From: Mesorhizobium sp. NZP2298
GTDB taxonomy: Bacteria > Pseudomonadota > Alphaproteobacteria > Rhizobiales > Rhizobiaceae
DNA: 64,000 nucleotides
Direction of reading: 5' to 3'
Assembly: GCF_013170825.1 (NCBI RefSeq)
Contig: NZ_CP033365.1
Coordinates: 6,336,001 to 6,400,000 of the forward strand
Within the stretch, counting starts at the first letter, position 1, and the number at the start of each line of letters is the position of its first letter. A program made the position numbers and the translations under genes. Positions 44,792 through 53,260 of the stretch are shown piece by piece. The notes beneath the pieces are model-generated. The model saw nothing but the letters and a program-made list of their open reading frames with translations, ran no database searches and was not told the origin of the DNA.

Positions 44792-45505
44792 TCACGGGAG
44801 GTCTCCGGACCGGAAGAATTCCGTATGTTCGCGCTCCAGGCTCAACTGGTCGAAATCAGCATTTCGGATGTGCGCCGCCATGAGCAGCGCGGCCTCGGCC
44901 ATGTTGCCGGCCCGCACCTTGTCGAAAATGGCACGGTGCTCGGCGATGACCGAGCGGATGTGATCCGGTTTCATGCCGATCAGGAACTGGACGCGCATCA
45001 TGTCGGCCGAAACGTGCTGGCACGCGGTCCAAGCCCGAGGATGCGCGAAAGCGCCGAGCAGACCTGCATGGAAGGCCATGTCGGCGCGGTGCAGGGCGCC
45101 CATGTCATCGCCTTGGACGAGACGCTCCTGCGCCCGAAGCAACAGCTCGACCTCGTCCAGCAAGGCCGGATCCGGCTTGACACCGCTGTTGGCGATCACC
45201 GCGCTTTCAAGCGTGGAGCGGATGAATACCGCCTCGCGGACGCGAGCCATGTCGATCAGCGAGACGCGGGTGCCGGTTTGGGGTGAGATCTCGATCAGAC
45301 CCTCGTCGAAAAGCCGCGTGAACGCCTCATGCACGGGGGTGCGGCTGATGCCGAGCGACTGCGCGACATCCGTTTCCGAGAAATTGGCGCCGGGCGCGAC
45401 GCGCGCGGTGATGATCGCCTCGCGCAACTCGACATAGGCCTTCGACGAGATCCTGTTTCGACGCTCGTTCTGATCCGCGAGGAGTGAGGTGCCCAAGTTC
45501 AGCAT
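44792..45505 (-). CDS. GntR-family (FCD subgroup) transcriptional regulator
   Basis: Regulator of about 237 aa: winged helix domain (AYVELREAIITARVAPGANFSETDVAQSLGISRTPVHEAFTRLFDEGLIEI) and an FCD effector domain with metal-site candidates Asp/His in RADMAFHAGLL, His in IAEHRAIFD and His in MAAHIRNAD. Start is uncertain (45505 or 45529); no strong ribosome site. A perfect GCACAA/TTGTGC palindrome lies 37 bases upstream. It follows the class II aldolase and hydroxyacid dehydrogenase genes and probably controls them. Confidence 0.88.
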   Translation of the reverse strand: MLNLGTSLLADQNERRNRISSKAYVELREAIITARVAPGANFSETDVAQSLGISRTPVHEAFTRLFDEGLIEISPQTGTRVSLIDMARVREAVFIRSTLESAVIANSGVKPDPALLDEVELLLRAQERLVQGDDMGALHRADMAFHAGLLGAFAHPRAWTACQHVSADMMRVQFLIGMKPDHIRSVIAEHRAIFDKVRAGNMAEAALLMAAHIRNADFDQLSLEREHTEFFRSGDLP

Positions 45506-45541
45506 GGCGGCATGCTGGCATTCAGGCATATTTCGAGTCAA

Positions 45542-45556
45542 GCACAATCTTTGTGC
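45542..45556. promoter_or_regulatory. GntR/FCD-type operator candidate GCACAA-TCT-TTGTGC
   Basis: Perfect 6-3-6 inverted repeat between the hydroxyacid dehydrogenase stop (45572) and the GntR start, directly before a TTGACT -35-like hexamer on the minus strand. A fit for autoregulation by the GntR protein. Confidence 0.55.
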
Positions 45557-45571
45557 AGTTGCGAGATCGGC

Positions 45572-46513
45572 TCAATTTTCAACCAGTTTCCCAGACCGGA
45601 CCAAGTCCGGAAGGCCGTGGCCCTGTTCGAGCGCCGTCGCGACGGCGGCAATGGACGCCGCAGCGCCCTGAGGTGTCGGCAGGCCGGCGCGATGCGGCGT
45701 CAGCCGGACCCGGTCGTGCCGCCAGAACCAGTGTTCGGGCGGCAGGGGCTCGACGGCAAAGACATCCAGCCACGCGGCGCCGAGCCGTCCCCGATCGAGC
45801 GCGGCGCGCAGCGCCTGCTCATCGAGGTGGTCGCCGCGGCCGAGATTGACGACGTAAGCGCCGGGCGCGAGGCGGGAAAACAGCCGGTCCGACAATATGC
45901 CCTTCGTCTCGTGCATGGAGGGCAGGAGATTGACGAGGACATCGGCGCCGTCGACGCAGGCGCCGAGCCCGTCGTCGCCGTGCAGGCAAATGACGCCGTC
46001 GATCCGACGGGCGGTTCTCGACCAGGCGGACACTGGGAAGCCGGCGGTCGAAAGCCCCCGCGCGACATGCAGACCGAGGGGACCCAGTCCAAGCACGGCC
46101 GTCCGCAGCGAACCGCGGGTCCGGTTCTGGCGATCGGGCGGGCGCCACAGGCGGGCCTGCTGATCCGCTCTGACAGCGACATCGTCAAGCAGGCGCGCGA
46201 AAGCCGCGAGCATCGCATAGTCCAGCAATTGCTCGGCCTGACCTTGGTCCCGCAGGCGCGCGACCGGGAGGTCGGGCGGAATGCGGGGATCGTCGAGAAG
46301 CTGATCCGTTCCCGCGCCAAAACAGAAGATCGCGCGCAGCGACCGTGGCAGCGCGGTCATCTCCTTGGGCAGATTCCAGGCGACCAGGAGATCGTATTCG
46401 GCGCCGTCCGCCAGATCGGGCCATCGGACGAAGTCCGCCGAAGGAAGAGCGGCGCGCAGCGCGCGCTCGAAGGGGACACTGTAAGCAAGCGGATCGGCGA
46501 TGACGATCCGCAT
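45572..46513 (-). CDS. D-2-hydroxyacid dehydrogenase (GhrA-like)
   Basis: Cytoplasmic NAD(P)-linked dehydrogenase of 313 aa reducing a 2-keto acid or oxidising a D-2-hydroxy acid. The Rossmann motif AVLGLGPLGLHVARGL is at about 139-154, followed by substrate-site Arg in VVNLGRGDHLDE, the Glu in DVFAVEPLP and catalytic His in RLTPHRAGLPT. This layout is the glyoxylate/hydroxypyruvate reductase A subgroup. Three bases separate it from the class II aldolase gene, so the two act together. Confidence 0.9.
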   Translation of the reverse strand: MRIVIADPLAYSVPFERALRAALPSADFVRWPDLADGAEYDLLVAWNLPKEMTALPRSLRAIFCFGAGTDQLLDDPRIPPDLPVARLRDQGQAEQLLDYAMLAAFARLLDDVAVRADQQARLWRPPDRQNRTRGSLRTAVLGLGPLGLHVARGLSTAGFPVSAWSRTARRIDGVICLHGDDGLGACVDGADVLVNLLPSMHETKGILSDRLFSRLAPGAYVVNLGRGDHLDEQALRAALDRGRLGAAWLDVFAVEPLPPEHWFWRHDRVRLTPHRAGLPTPQGAAASIAAVATALEQGHGLPDLVRSGKLVEN

Positions 46514-46516
46514 CGA

Positions 46517-47239
46517 TCAATGCCCGTCGAGGGGCATTCCGGCAAGCCGGCGCAGCGCCAGCCATTCCAGCTCCGCCGCGCCATCGGGATCGGCCGCATA
46601 CTGGCTGGCGGTGCGCTCGCACACTTCCTTGCTCGGCAGGTGGATGGGGCGTCCGCTGCCCAGAGCGGAAAGCTGGATACGACAGGCCTGTTCGAGATTG
46701 TACATCAGGGAGAAAGCCTCTCCGATGGATCGCCCGACGGTCAACAGCCCATGGTTTCTCAGGATCATGGCGCGATTGTCGCCGAGGTCGGCGACCAAGC
46801 GCTCCTGTTCGCCGGGATCGAGCGCTATGCCCTCGAATTCGTGATAGCCGATCTGCCCGTAGAAGAGCAGCGAGGTCTGGTTGAGCGGCAGGAGTCCTTC
46901 CTCGAGGCAACTGACCGCGACACCGGCCGCGGTATGCGTGTGCATGACACAGACCGCATCCGGGCGCGCGGCGTGGACGGCGGTGTGAATGACGATACCC
47001 GCAGTGTTGATCGGCACCTGCTGGCCACGCATCTGCTGGCCATGGTGATTGATGACCGCCAGCGATTCCGGCGTCACCTCCCGAAAGAGATCGCCGTAGC
47101 GGTTGATAAGCAGGAGTTCCGGCTCTTCGGGCAGACGCGCGGATATGTGCGTGTGGATGATGTCATCCATCCCAAACCGGGCGATCAGTCGATAAGCCGC
47201 CGCCAGATCCTCGCGCATAGCCATTTCAGCGGTCGACAT
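46517..47239 (-). CDS. Class II aldolase/adducin family protein
   Basis: Zinc-dependent aldolase-fold protein of 240 aa. Phosphate/substrate-binding and zinc ligands are visible as HTHISARLP, VMHTHTAAGVAVS (His pair) and ILRNHGLLTVGRS (third His). Relatives include fuculose-phosphate aldolases and decarboxylases or epimerases, so the exact reaction is open. Encoded directly before the D-2-hydroxyacid dehydrogenase, suggesting the aldolase product is a hydroxy or keto acid. Confidence 0.88.
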   Translation of the reverse strand: MSTAEMAMREDLAAAYRLIARFGMDDIIHTHISARLPEEPELLLINRYGDLFREVTPESLAVINHHGQQMRGQQVPINTAGIVIHTAVHAARPDAVCVMHTHTAAGVAVSCLEEGLLPLNQTSLLFYGQIGYHEFEGIALDPGEQERLVADLGDNRAMILRNHGLLTVGRSIGEAFSLMYNLEQACRIQLSALGSGRPIHLPSKEVCERTASQYAADPDGAAELEWLALRRLAGMPLDGH

Positions 47240-47410
47240 CGGTGTGGATCGTCCTTCCTGTTGATGCTTGCCGCATACTTGAGTTCCTGTATGCAGTCAA
47301 CTTTTCCGGATGAATCGACAGCCGGTCGCGCACGTCCGGTCCGCTTCTCCGGCCCGCGGCGAGGGGCACTCGCTTCAGAAAACGCGTAACCCACCCAGGA
47401 TAACGCCACC

Positions 47411-47497
47411 GTGAAGACAGCACCGACGAAAGCCGCGCTCTTCGGTCTGGGTCTATGGGTCTGCTTCAGCTTTCTTTCGGCGCAAAGCGGCGTCTGA
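47411..47497 (+). CDS. Possible 28-aa hydrophobic small protein
   Basis: GTG frame (begins VKTAPTKAALFGLGLWV) with AGGA nine bases upstream. A short hydrophobic segment at residues 9-23 could span the membrane. Nothing else supports it; it precedes the hypothetical gene at 47508 in a different frame. Confidence 0.2.
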   Translation: MKTAPTKAALFGLGLWVCFSFLSAQSGV

Positions 47498-47507
47498 ATG
47501 GAAAAAT

Positions 47508-47885
47508 ATGTACTCGGTCGCCAAGCAGGCGCTCATCCTTGACCAGCGATTTTGGCAACTGACTATCCGGGCGGAGCGCCGCGCCTCCGGTGCCCTGAGC
47601 TCCGATGGGATAGAAAGGCGGCTCACCCTGGCCGCGGCCTTGACCTACCACACCCGGCACTTGATCAAGGCCGCCGAAGTGCAAAAGCCCGACACCACGC
47701 TACTCTCGGCGGCGGTAGGTGCCAACCTGGGCACGCTCGCCAGGGACCACGTCTCCGCCCTGGTCCAGATTCTTAAGGCGAACCGCCAGGTCAAGGCGTG
47801 GGGTCGCCTTGGCGTCATGCAAATGCAGGTGGGCCGCCACGAAGACTGGGGCAGTCATCGGGCCGCGATGAAGAAACAGACCTAG
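47508..47885 (+). CDS. Hypothetical protein of 125 aa
   Basis: Open frame of 125 codons with third positions rich in G/C like its neighbours. Predicted to be mostly helical and basic, with LTLAAALTYHTRHLIKAAEV and DHVSALVQILKANRQVKAW; no signal peptide, membrane helix or known motif. The stop overlaps the stop of the convergent SorC gene by four bases. No clear ribosome site (GGAAAAAT before the ATG). I do not recognise a family; it may be a fragment of an older gene. Confidence 0.4.
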   Translation: MYSVAKQALILDQRFWQLTIRAERRASGALSSDGIERRLTLAAALTYHTRHLIKAAEVQKPDTTLLSAAVGANLGTLARDHVSALVQILKANRQVKAWGRLGVMQMQVGRHEDWGSHRAAMKKQT

Positions 47886-48856
47886 CCGCGGCCGATCAGC
47901 GGAAGAAGGCCGGCCGCAAGATCGCCATCGACGATCAGCCGGTTGATCGTGCCCGAGCGCAGCAGGGCGACAAGCGCCTTCGCCTTGGACAGGCCGGCCG
48001 CCAGCAGGACAACGTCGCGGCTGCGAATATCCTCATAGGACACGCTCGGCGTGCGGCGGTTCAATGTATTGTCCAGCAAGGCGCCGTCCTTGTCGAAGAA
48101 CTTGCCCAGCATGTCGGCGACGGCACCGGCATTGATGACCTGGTCGATCTCATCGTCGTGCAGCAGGTCGTGATGGTAGATGAAGGACTGTTTCGAGCAG
48201 TCGCCAAAGGAGGCGATGTAGAAATCGGCCGAGCGAGCAAGCTTCAGGGCCTGCTGGACGAGCTTCTGGCTCATGATCACCTGATAGTCGGCCTCGCTGT
48301 CGGCGATGAACGGGGCCGGCAGGATATAGGCCTCGCCTTCGCATAGCTGTGCCAGGGAATGGACGCAATCGAACGGGTTGGTCCTGGCATTGCGGCTGAG
48401 CGAGCCCATCAGCGAGACGATCTTCAGGTCAGCCTTGGAGAGCTTTGGAAGTTCGTCGACCATCGCGGCGATCGTGCGCCCCCACGCCAGGCCGATCGTC
48501 ACCGGCTCCGCCGCGCTCAGCCGCCTCTCCAGGAACGACGCCGCCGCGATGCCGACCGCGCGTCGTGCATTGTTCTCGTCCTCGTCCGCATTGCCGCCGG
48601 GCACCGCGATCGCCGGCGTGACGATGCATTCCCTGAGATCGAACGCCGCCTGGATCTGACCGGCAACATCGAGCGATTGCGCCGTCTCGTGCTGGATGGC
48701 GATCTTGACCAGCCCTTTTTCACGAGCCCGCGCCAGCATGCGGTTTATCTTGAAGCGTGACAGGCCCAGCTGGTTGGCGATCTCCTCCTGATTCTTGTTG
48801 CCCACGTAATAGAGCCAGGCGAGCTGCACCAGCAGGTCTTCTTCATTATGCGTCAT
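47882..48856 (-). CDS. SorC/DeoR-type sugar-binding transcriptional regulator
   Basis: Regulator of 324 aa: N-terminal helix-turn-helix (LAWLYYVGNKNQEEIANQLGLSRFKINRMLARAREKGLVKI, residues 12-52) and a SorC effector-binding domain with IGLAWGRTIAAMVDEL and VVLLAAGLSKAKALVALLRSG. The ATG at 48856 is chosen over an upstream start. It is divergent from the sugar importer operon of module E, with candidate sites in the shared 150-base gap, so it most likely controls that operon in response to a phosphorylated sugar. Confidence 0.92.
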   Translation of the reverse strand: MTHNEEDLLVQLAWLYYVGNKNQEEIANQLGLSRFKINRMLARAREKGLVKIAIQHETAQSLDVAGQIQAAFDLRECIVTPAIAVPGGNADEDENNARRAVGIAAASFLERRLSAAEPVTIGLAWGRTIAAMVDELPKLSKADLKIVSLMGSLSRNARTNPFDCVHSLAQLCEGEAYILPAPFIADSEADYQVIMSQKLVQQALKLARSADFYIASFGDCSKQSFIYHHDLLHDDEIDQVINAGAVADMLGKFFDKDGALLDNTLNRRTPSVSYEDIRSRDVVLLAAGLSKAKALVALLRSGTINRLIVDGDLAAGLLPLIGRG

Positions 48857-48922
48857 GCGTAAACTTTCGTGCAGAGCGTGCACATTTGTGGTTGACCGGC
48901 CGTTTCAGCTCATCTAGCTTCA

Positions 48923-48944
48923 TTTGTGCAGCCATTGCAACAAA
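48923..48944. promoter_or_regulatory. Candidate SorC operator between divergent genes
   Basis: Imperfect inverted repeat TTTGTGC/GCAACAAA (one arm has an extra base) in the gap between the SorC gene and the binding-protein gene. A second ATTTGTG lies at 48884-48890. Confidence 0.4.
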
Positions 48945-49009
48945 GTGCAAGCGCCGCCAACAAAAATTCAAAGTGTCCGCTCTCACGCCTTGAACAAGGG
49001 GAATTGCCA

Positions 49010-50395
49010 ATGTTTTCGTCCTTATTCCGGCGCGGCCTGAGCCGCAGCCGCGCGACTGTTGCTGCCGCGCTCGTCGCGACCTCGGCCCTGTCGCTTGCAT
49101 CCGCTCCGGCCTACGCCGAGATGAACTGGAAGGCCGCCGACGGCCAGACCATTAACCTGATGCTGATCTCGCACCCGTTCGTCGAAAGCCTGAAGCCGCT
49201 GCTGCCGGAATTCACCGCCAAGACCGGCATCAAGGTGACCTATGAGGAACTGGCCGAGCAGTCCGGTTTTGAAAAGCTGCTTGCCGACCTGTCATCCAAG
49301 ACCGGCACCTACGACGTCTTCATGACCTCGCCGCTCAACAACTGGCAGTATGCCGCCGCCGGCTGGCTGGAGCCGCTCGACGGCCTGATCGCCAATACCG
49401 ACAAGACCGCCGCTGACTACGACGTCAATGATTTCATTCCCTCCATCCTGTCAGCCGGCCGCTGGGACCTTACCCCGCTCAAGGGCATCGGCGAGGGTTC
49501 GCTGTGGACGCTGCCGATCAATTTCGAATCCTACCAGTTGGCCTATCGCCCGAGCCTTCTGAAGAAGCTCGGCCTCCAGGTGCCCAAGACCTATGCCGAC
49601 CTGCTGGCCATGTCCGACAAGCTGGCCATCGATGGCCCCAACGGCAAGATGCACGGCATCATCACCCGTTTCGATCGCTACTGGGACCTGCCCTACCTGA
49701 CCTTCGGCACGATGCTGCAATCCTATGGCGTCGAGATGCTGGACAAGGACGGCAAGCTGCAGATCTGCTCAGACAAGAGCATCGCGGCCACGCAGGATTT
49801 CGTCACCCTGATCAAGAAGGCCTCTCCCGAGGGCGCCGGCGCCTTCACCTGGTACGAGGCCATGCAGGGCTTCGCGTCGGGCCAGTATGTGTTCTCGCTC
49901 AACGAGGCGAACCTGTTCGCACCGACCTATGAGGACCCCAAGCAATCCGCCATTGCCGGCGATGTCGGCTATGCGCCAACGCCGCTCGGCCCCGATGGCA
50001 AGCGCGCCGCCGCCGCATGGATCTGGTCGCTGTCGATGAATTCCGCCTCCACCCACAAGGACGCCGCCTGGCTGTTCATGCAGTGGGTGACGTCCAAGGA
50101 GACGATGATCAAGACGCATCTGGCCGGCAACATGAACCCGGTGCGCAAATCGGCCTGGGATGCGCCCGAAGTGGCGAAGCTGATGGAGAGCTGGGGTGAG
50201 ACGCCCGGCCAGTACATCCAAGCCGCCAAGACCGAAGCCGAGGTCGCGACCATCCGCTTCCCGCCGCATCCCGAGCTGACCCGCATGCTCGACCGCTGGG
50301 CCGAGGCGATCCAGAAATCCTATTTCGGCCAGGGCGACGTGAAGACCAATCTGTGCAACGCGCAGGCCGACATCCAGAAAATGCTCGACGAATAG
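49010..50395 (+). CDS. Sugar ABC transporter substrate-binding protein (family 1)
   Basis: Periplasmic binding protein of 461 aa, MalE/UgpB-like cluster. Sec signal of about 38 residues (TVAAALVATSALSLASAPAYA). Typical segments are INLMLISHPFVESLKPLLPEFTAKTGIKV, YDVFMTSPLNNWQYAAAGWLEPL, and AAAWIWSLSMNSASTHKDAAWLFMQWV. ATG at 49010 has AAGGGG upstream (10 bases). First gene of an eight-step module with two permeases, kinase, amidohydrolase, BtpA-family protein and ATPase. The ligand is probably a carbohydrate or polyol. Confidence 0.93.
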   Translation: MFSSLFRRGLSRSRATVAAALVATSALSLASAPAYAEMNWKAADGQTINLMLISHPFVESLKPLLPEFTAKTGIKVTYEELAEQSGFEKLLADLSSKTGTYDVFMTSPLNNWQYAAAGWLEPLDGLIANTDKTAADYDVNDFIPSILSAGRWDLTPLKGIGEGSLWTLPINFESYQLAYRPSLLKKLGLQVPKTYADLLAMSDKLAIDGPNGKMHGIITRFDRYWDLPYLTFGTMLQSYGVEMLDKDGKLQICSDKSIAATQDFVTLIKKASPEGAGAFTWYEAMQGFASGQYVFSLNEANLFAPTYEDPKQSAIAGDVGYAPTPLGPDGKRAAAAWIWSLSMNSASTHKDAAWLFMQWVTSKETMIKTHLAGNMNPVRKSAWDAPEVAKLMESWGETPGQYIQAAKTEAEVATIRFPPHPELTRMLDRWAEAIQKSYFGQGDVKTNLCNAQADIQKMLDE

Positions 50396-50407
50396 TCGTC
50401 CAGCCCT

Positions 50408-50430
50408 GCTCCCGGGCTTGACCCGGGAGC
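50408..50430. repeat. 9-bp hairpin behind the module E binding-protein gene
   Basis: Perfect stem GCTCCCGGG/CCCGGGAGC with a 5-nt loop, 13 bases after the binding-protein stop and about 130 before the permease. Suited to protect the upstream mRNA. Confidence 0.7.
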
Positions 50431-50557
50431 ACCCGGTGGGTCTCAACAAGATCCCCCCGCGCAAGCTCGCTCGCGCGCCGCATCGTTCTTCCCACACGGC
50501 GGCCCTTCGACGAAAATCGCCACGGGCAATGTGACACCAGCAACCAGAGCAGTTCCC

Positions 50558-51463
50558 ATGGCCCGCATCACAGCCCAAGCCGACAAGACATGGATGAGCA
50601 AGGCCGCATTCTACGCCATGCTGGCGCCGGCGCTCATCCTGCTCATGTCGACGACATATCCGTTCCTGAGCGGCATCTACACCAGCCTCACCAACCAGAA
50701 GCTCTACATCCCGGCCTCGAAATTCGTCGGCCTCAACAACTACATCAACCTGTTCGAGACGCCGCTGTTCTGGAATGGCCTTGCAAATACGCTGACCTAT
50801 GCCGGCGCGGCACTGGCGATCCAGCTGCCGCTCGGGCTCGCTTTCGCCATCCTGCTGGACGTTCCCGGCCGGCTGCAATCCTTCTTCCGTTCCGCCGTCG
50901 TGCTCCCGCTGCTGGTGCCGCCGGTGGTCGCCGGCCTCATCTGGAAGACCATGATGCATCCCCAGAGCGGCGTGCTGAACTGGCTGCTGGCGCAGGTCGG
51001 CATCGAGCCGCTGTCCTGGCTCACCAGCCCGTCGACGGCGATGATGTCGATCATCCTGATCGACACCTGGCTGTTCACTCCGCTGGCCACCATAATCCTG
51101 CTCGCCGGCCTACAGTCCGTGTCGGGCGAGGTCGTGGAGGCCGCACGCATCGACGGCGCCGATGCCTGGCAGGTCATCCGCTATGTGAAACTGCCGCTGC
51201 TGGCTCCCTATCTGCTGCTGGTCGCGCTGTTTCGCGTTTCCGATTCCCTGAAGTCGCTGGAGATCATCTACTCCACCACCAAGGGCGGACCGCTCGACGC
51301 CACCCGAACCCTGCATGTCATGGCCTATGAGGAGGCCTATCGCTGGTCGAGCCTCGGCCGCGCCATGACCATCGTCTTCGTGCTCTGGCTGGTCTGCTAC
51401 ACGATCAGCGGCGCGCTGCTGGCTTTCTGGCAGAAGCAGGAGGCGAAGAACCGTGGCCTCTAG
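50558..51463 (+). CDS. Sugar ABC transporter permease (MalF/UgpA-like)
   Basis: Inner-membrane permease of about 301 aa with six helices and the EAA loop VEAARIDGADAWQVIRYVKLPLLAP. Starts at ATG 50558 (MARITAQADK) or GTG 50531; neither has a strong ribosome site, which fits reduced expression relative to the binding protein. Overlaps the next permease gene. Confidence 0.92.
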   Translation: MARITAQADKTWMSKAAFYAMLAPALILLMSTTYPFLSGIYTSLTNQKLYIPASKFVGLNNYINLFETPLFWNGLANTLTYAGAALAIQLPLGLAFAILLDVPGRLQSFFRSAVVLPLLVPPVVAGLIWKTMMHPQSGVLNWLLAQVGIEPLSWLTSPSTAMMSIILIDTWLFTPLATIILLAGLQSVSGEVVEAARIDGADAWQVIRYVKLPLLAPYLLLVALFRVSDSLKSLEIIYSTTKGGPLDATRTLHVMAYEEAYRWSSLGRAMTIVFVLWLVCYTISGALLAFWQKQEAKNRGL

Positions 51464-52319
51464 CATGCTCCTTCGCACCCTCGCGCAAAAACTCGCGCTC
51501 GCGCTTTGCTACCTCGCCTTCGCCGGCTTCGTGCTGTTCCCACTCGTCTGGATCTTCATGATGTCGATCAAGAACTTCGGCGACATCATCGCCTATCCGC
51601 CGCGTTTCCTGTTCACGCCCACGCTCGAAAACTATGTCGAGGTGCTGTTCGGCAACGAGGCGCAGCGCGCAGGCGGCCAGGTCCCCGACCTCCTCAAGTT
51701 CCTTATGAACTCTGTCATCATCTCGGGCGGTGCAGTGCTGATCTCGGCGCTGCTCGGCATCCCCGCCGCCTATGCACTGGCGCGGCGCCGGGACAAGACG
51801 TCGGACAAGCTGCGTTTCACCTTCCTGTCGTTCCGCTTCGCGCCCGAACTTGCCGTCATCCTGCCGCTCTACGTCATCTACACGCGCATCGGCCTATACG
51901 ACAGCTATGTCGGCATGATTCTCGTGCACCAGCTGATCACCCTGCCGCTGATGATACTGATCCTGGCGAGCTTCTTTCGCGACATGCCGATCGAGATCGA
52001 GGAGGCCGCGCGCATCGACGGCGCCCGCATCTGGACCATGCTCACCAGGATCGTCGTGCCGATCGCGAGGCCGGGCATCGCCAGCGCCATGATGATCGCC
52101 TTCATCTTCAGCTGGAACAACATGATCTTCGGCCTCGTGCTCGCCGGCGGCAGCACGCGCCCGGTGACCATGGGCATTCTGCAGGCCATGACCTTCGACC
52201 AGATCAAGTGGGGCATGATGGCGGCCTCGGCGATGGTTTCGGCGCTGCCCGGCATGATCGCCGCCGTGCTGTTCCAGAAACAGATTACCCGCGGACTGAC
52301 CATGGGAGCGGTGAAATGA
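51453..52319 (+). CDS. Sugar ABC transporter permease (MalG/UgpE-like)
   Basis: Inner-membrane permease of 288 aa with the loop EEAARIDGARIWTMLTRIVVPIARPG and a MalG-like C-terminus (GLTMGAVK). The GTG at 51453 has AGGAGG nine bases upstream and overlaps the previous gene by 11 bases. Its TGA overlaps the kinase ATG. Confidence 0.93.
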   Translation: MASSMLLRTLAQKLALALCYLAFAGFVLFPLVWIFMMSIKNFGDIIAYPPRFLFTPTLENYVEVLFGNEAQRAGGQVPDLLKFLMNSVIISGGAVLISALLGIPAAYALARRRDKTSDKLRFTFLSFRFAPELAVILPLYVIYTRIGLYDSYVGMILVHQLITLPLMILILASFFRDMPIEIEEAARIDGARIWTMLTRIVVPIARPGIASAMMIAFIFSWNNMIFGLVLAGGSTRPVTMGILQAMTFDQIKWGMMAASAMVSALPGMIAAVLFQKQITRGLTMGAVK

Positions 52320-53260
52320 AGGAACTGGAACTCTTCTCCATCGGGTCGTGGACGATCTTCGATCATCTGCTGCGCATGAAGCGGCTGCCGCGCGACGGAG
52401 AGACCGTGCCGCTCGACATGCCCATGGAAGAAGTCGAGACCATCCATTTCGGCGATTGCAGCGCCAACATCGCGGCGGTTGCCGGCGCGCTCGGCATGAA
52501 GGTCGGGCTCGGCATGGTCGTCGGCGACGATTTCCGCAGCTCGGGCTACGCTGACCACATGACCCGCAACGGCGTCGACCTCGCCGGCGTCGAGGTGATC
52601 GAGGGCGCCCGTTCCGGGCACAGCTTCAATTTCTTCGATGCCGCCAATGGCGGTTTCTGCGTCTCCCATCTCGGCGTCGCCGAGAAGCAGGATGATTGGC
52701 GCACGCCCTATGGCGAGATCGACCGTTCCGGCGCGGTCGTCATCAGCGAGATGTTCGGCGCCTATACGCTGAATGCCATCGAGCACGCCCGCAAGACCGG
52801 CGCGCTGACCGCCATCAACGGTATGGTCGCCACCGCGGGCGATCTTGCGCCACGCTTCCTGGAAGCCTGCGAGGTCCTGTTCCTCAGCCGTGGCGAGGCC
52901 GACGCGCTGATGCAGGCGCTTGGCGTCGCGTCGGCGGCCGACATACTGGCGCATGGTCCGCGTCTGGTGATCGTGACGCGCGGCGGAGAAGGCAGCGCCT
53001 GGTACACCGCCGATGGCCGACAGGACATGCCCTCGGTCGCGCCCGATGCCTTCGTCGATTCCACCGGTGCGGGCGACTCCTTCGTCGCCGGCACGCTGAA
53101 GGGCCTGATCGGCGGCCATTCGCACGAGACGGCGGCGCGCATCGGCGCCACCGTCGCCAGTTTCATCATCGAGAAATGGGGATGCCAGTCGAACCTGCCC
53201 TCGCCGCAACGCGTGGCGCAGCGCTTCGAGGCAAACTTTGGAAGGAAGCTATCGCTGTGA
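52316..53260 (+). CDS. PfkB-family carbohydrate kinase
   Basis: Cytoplasmic sugar or nucleoside kinase of 314 aa. The N-terminal glycine region (FGDCSANIAAVAGALGMKVGLGMVVGDD) and the C-terminal catalytic motif DSTGAGDSFVAGTLKGL with the base Asp are intact. Coupled to the permease by ATGA and to the amidohydrolase by GTGA. It should phosphorylate the imported sugar, giving the metabolite that a SorC-type regulator would sense. Confidence 0.92.
   Translation: MKELELFSIGSWTIFDHLLRMKRLPRDGETVPLDMPMEEVETIHFGDCSANIAAVAGALGMKVGLGMVVGDDFRSSGYADHMTRNGVDLAGVEVIEGARSGHSFNFFDAANGGFCVSHLGVAEKQDDWRTPYGEIDRSGAVVISEMFGAYTLNAIEHARKTGALTAINGMVATAGDLAPRFLEACEVLFLSRGEADALMQALGVASAADILAHGPRLVIVTRGGEGSAWYTADGRQDMPSVAPDAFVDSTGAGDSFVAGTLKGLIGGHSHETAARIGATVASFIIEKWGCQSNLPSPQRVAQRFEANFGRKLSL

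Noticed and set aside
51506..52315. N-terminal extension of the PfkB kinase into the permease gene
   Set aside because: The extension is the permease read in another frame; the kinase family start coincides with the ATG at 52316.
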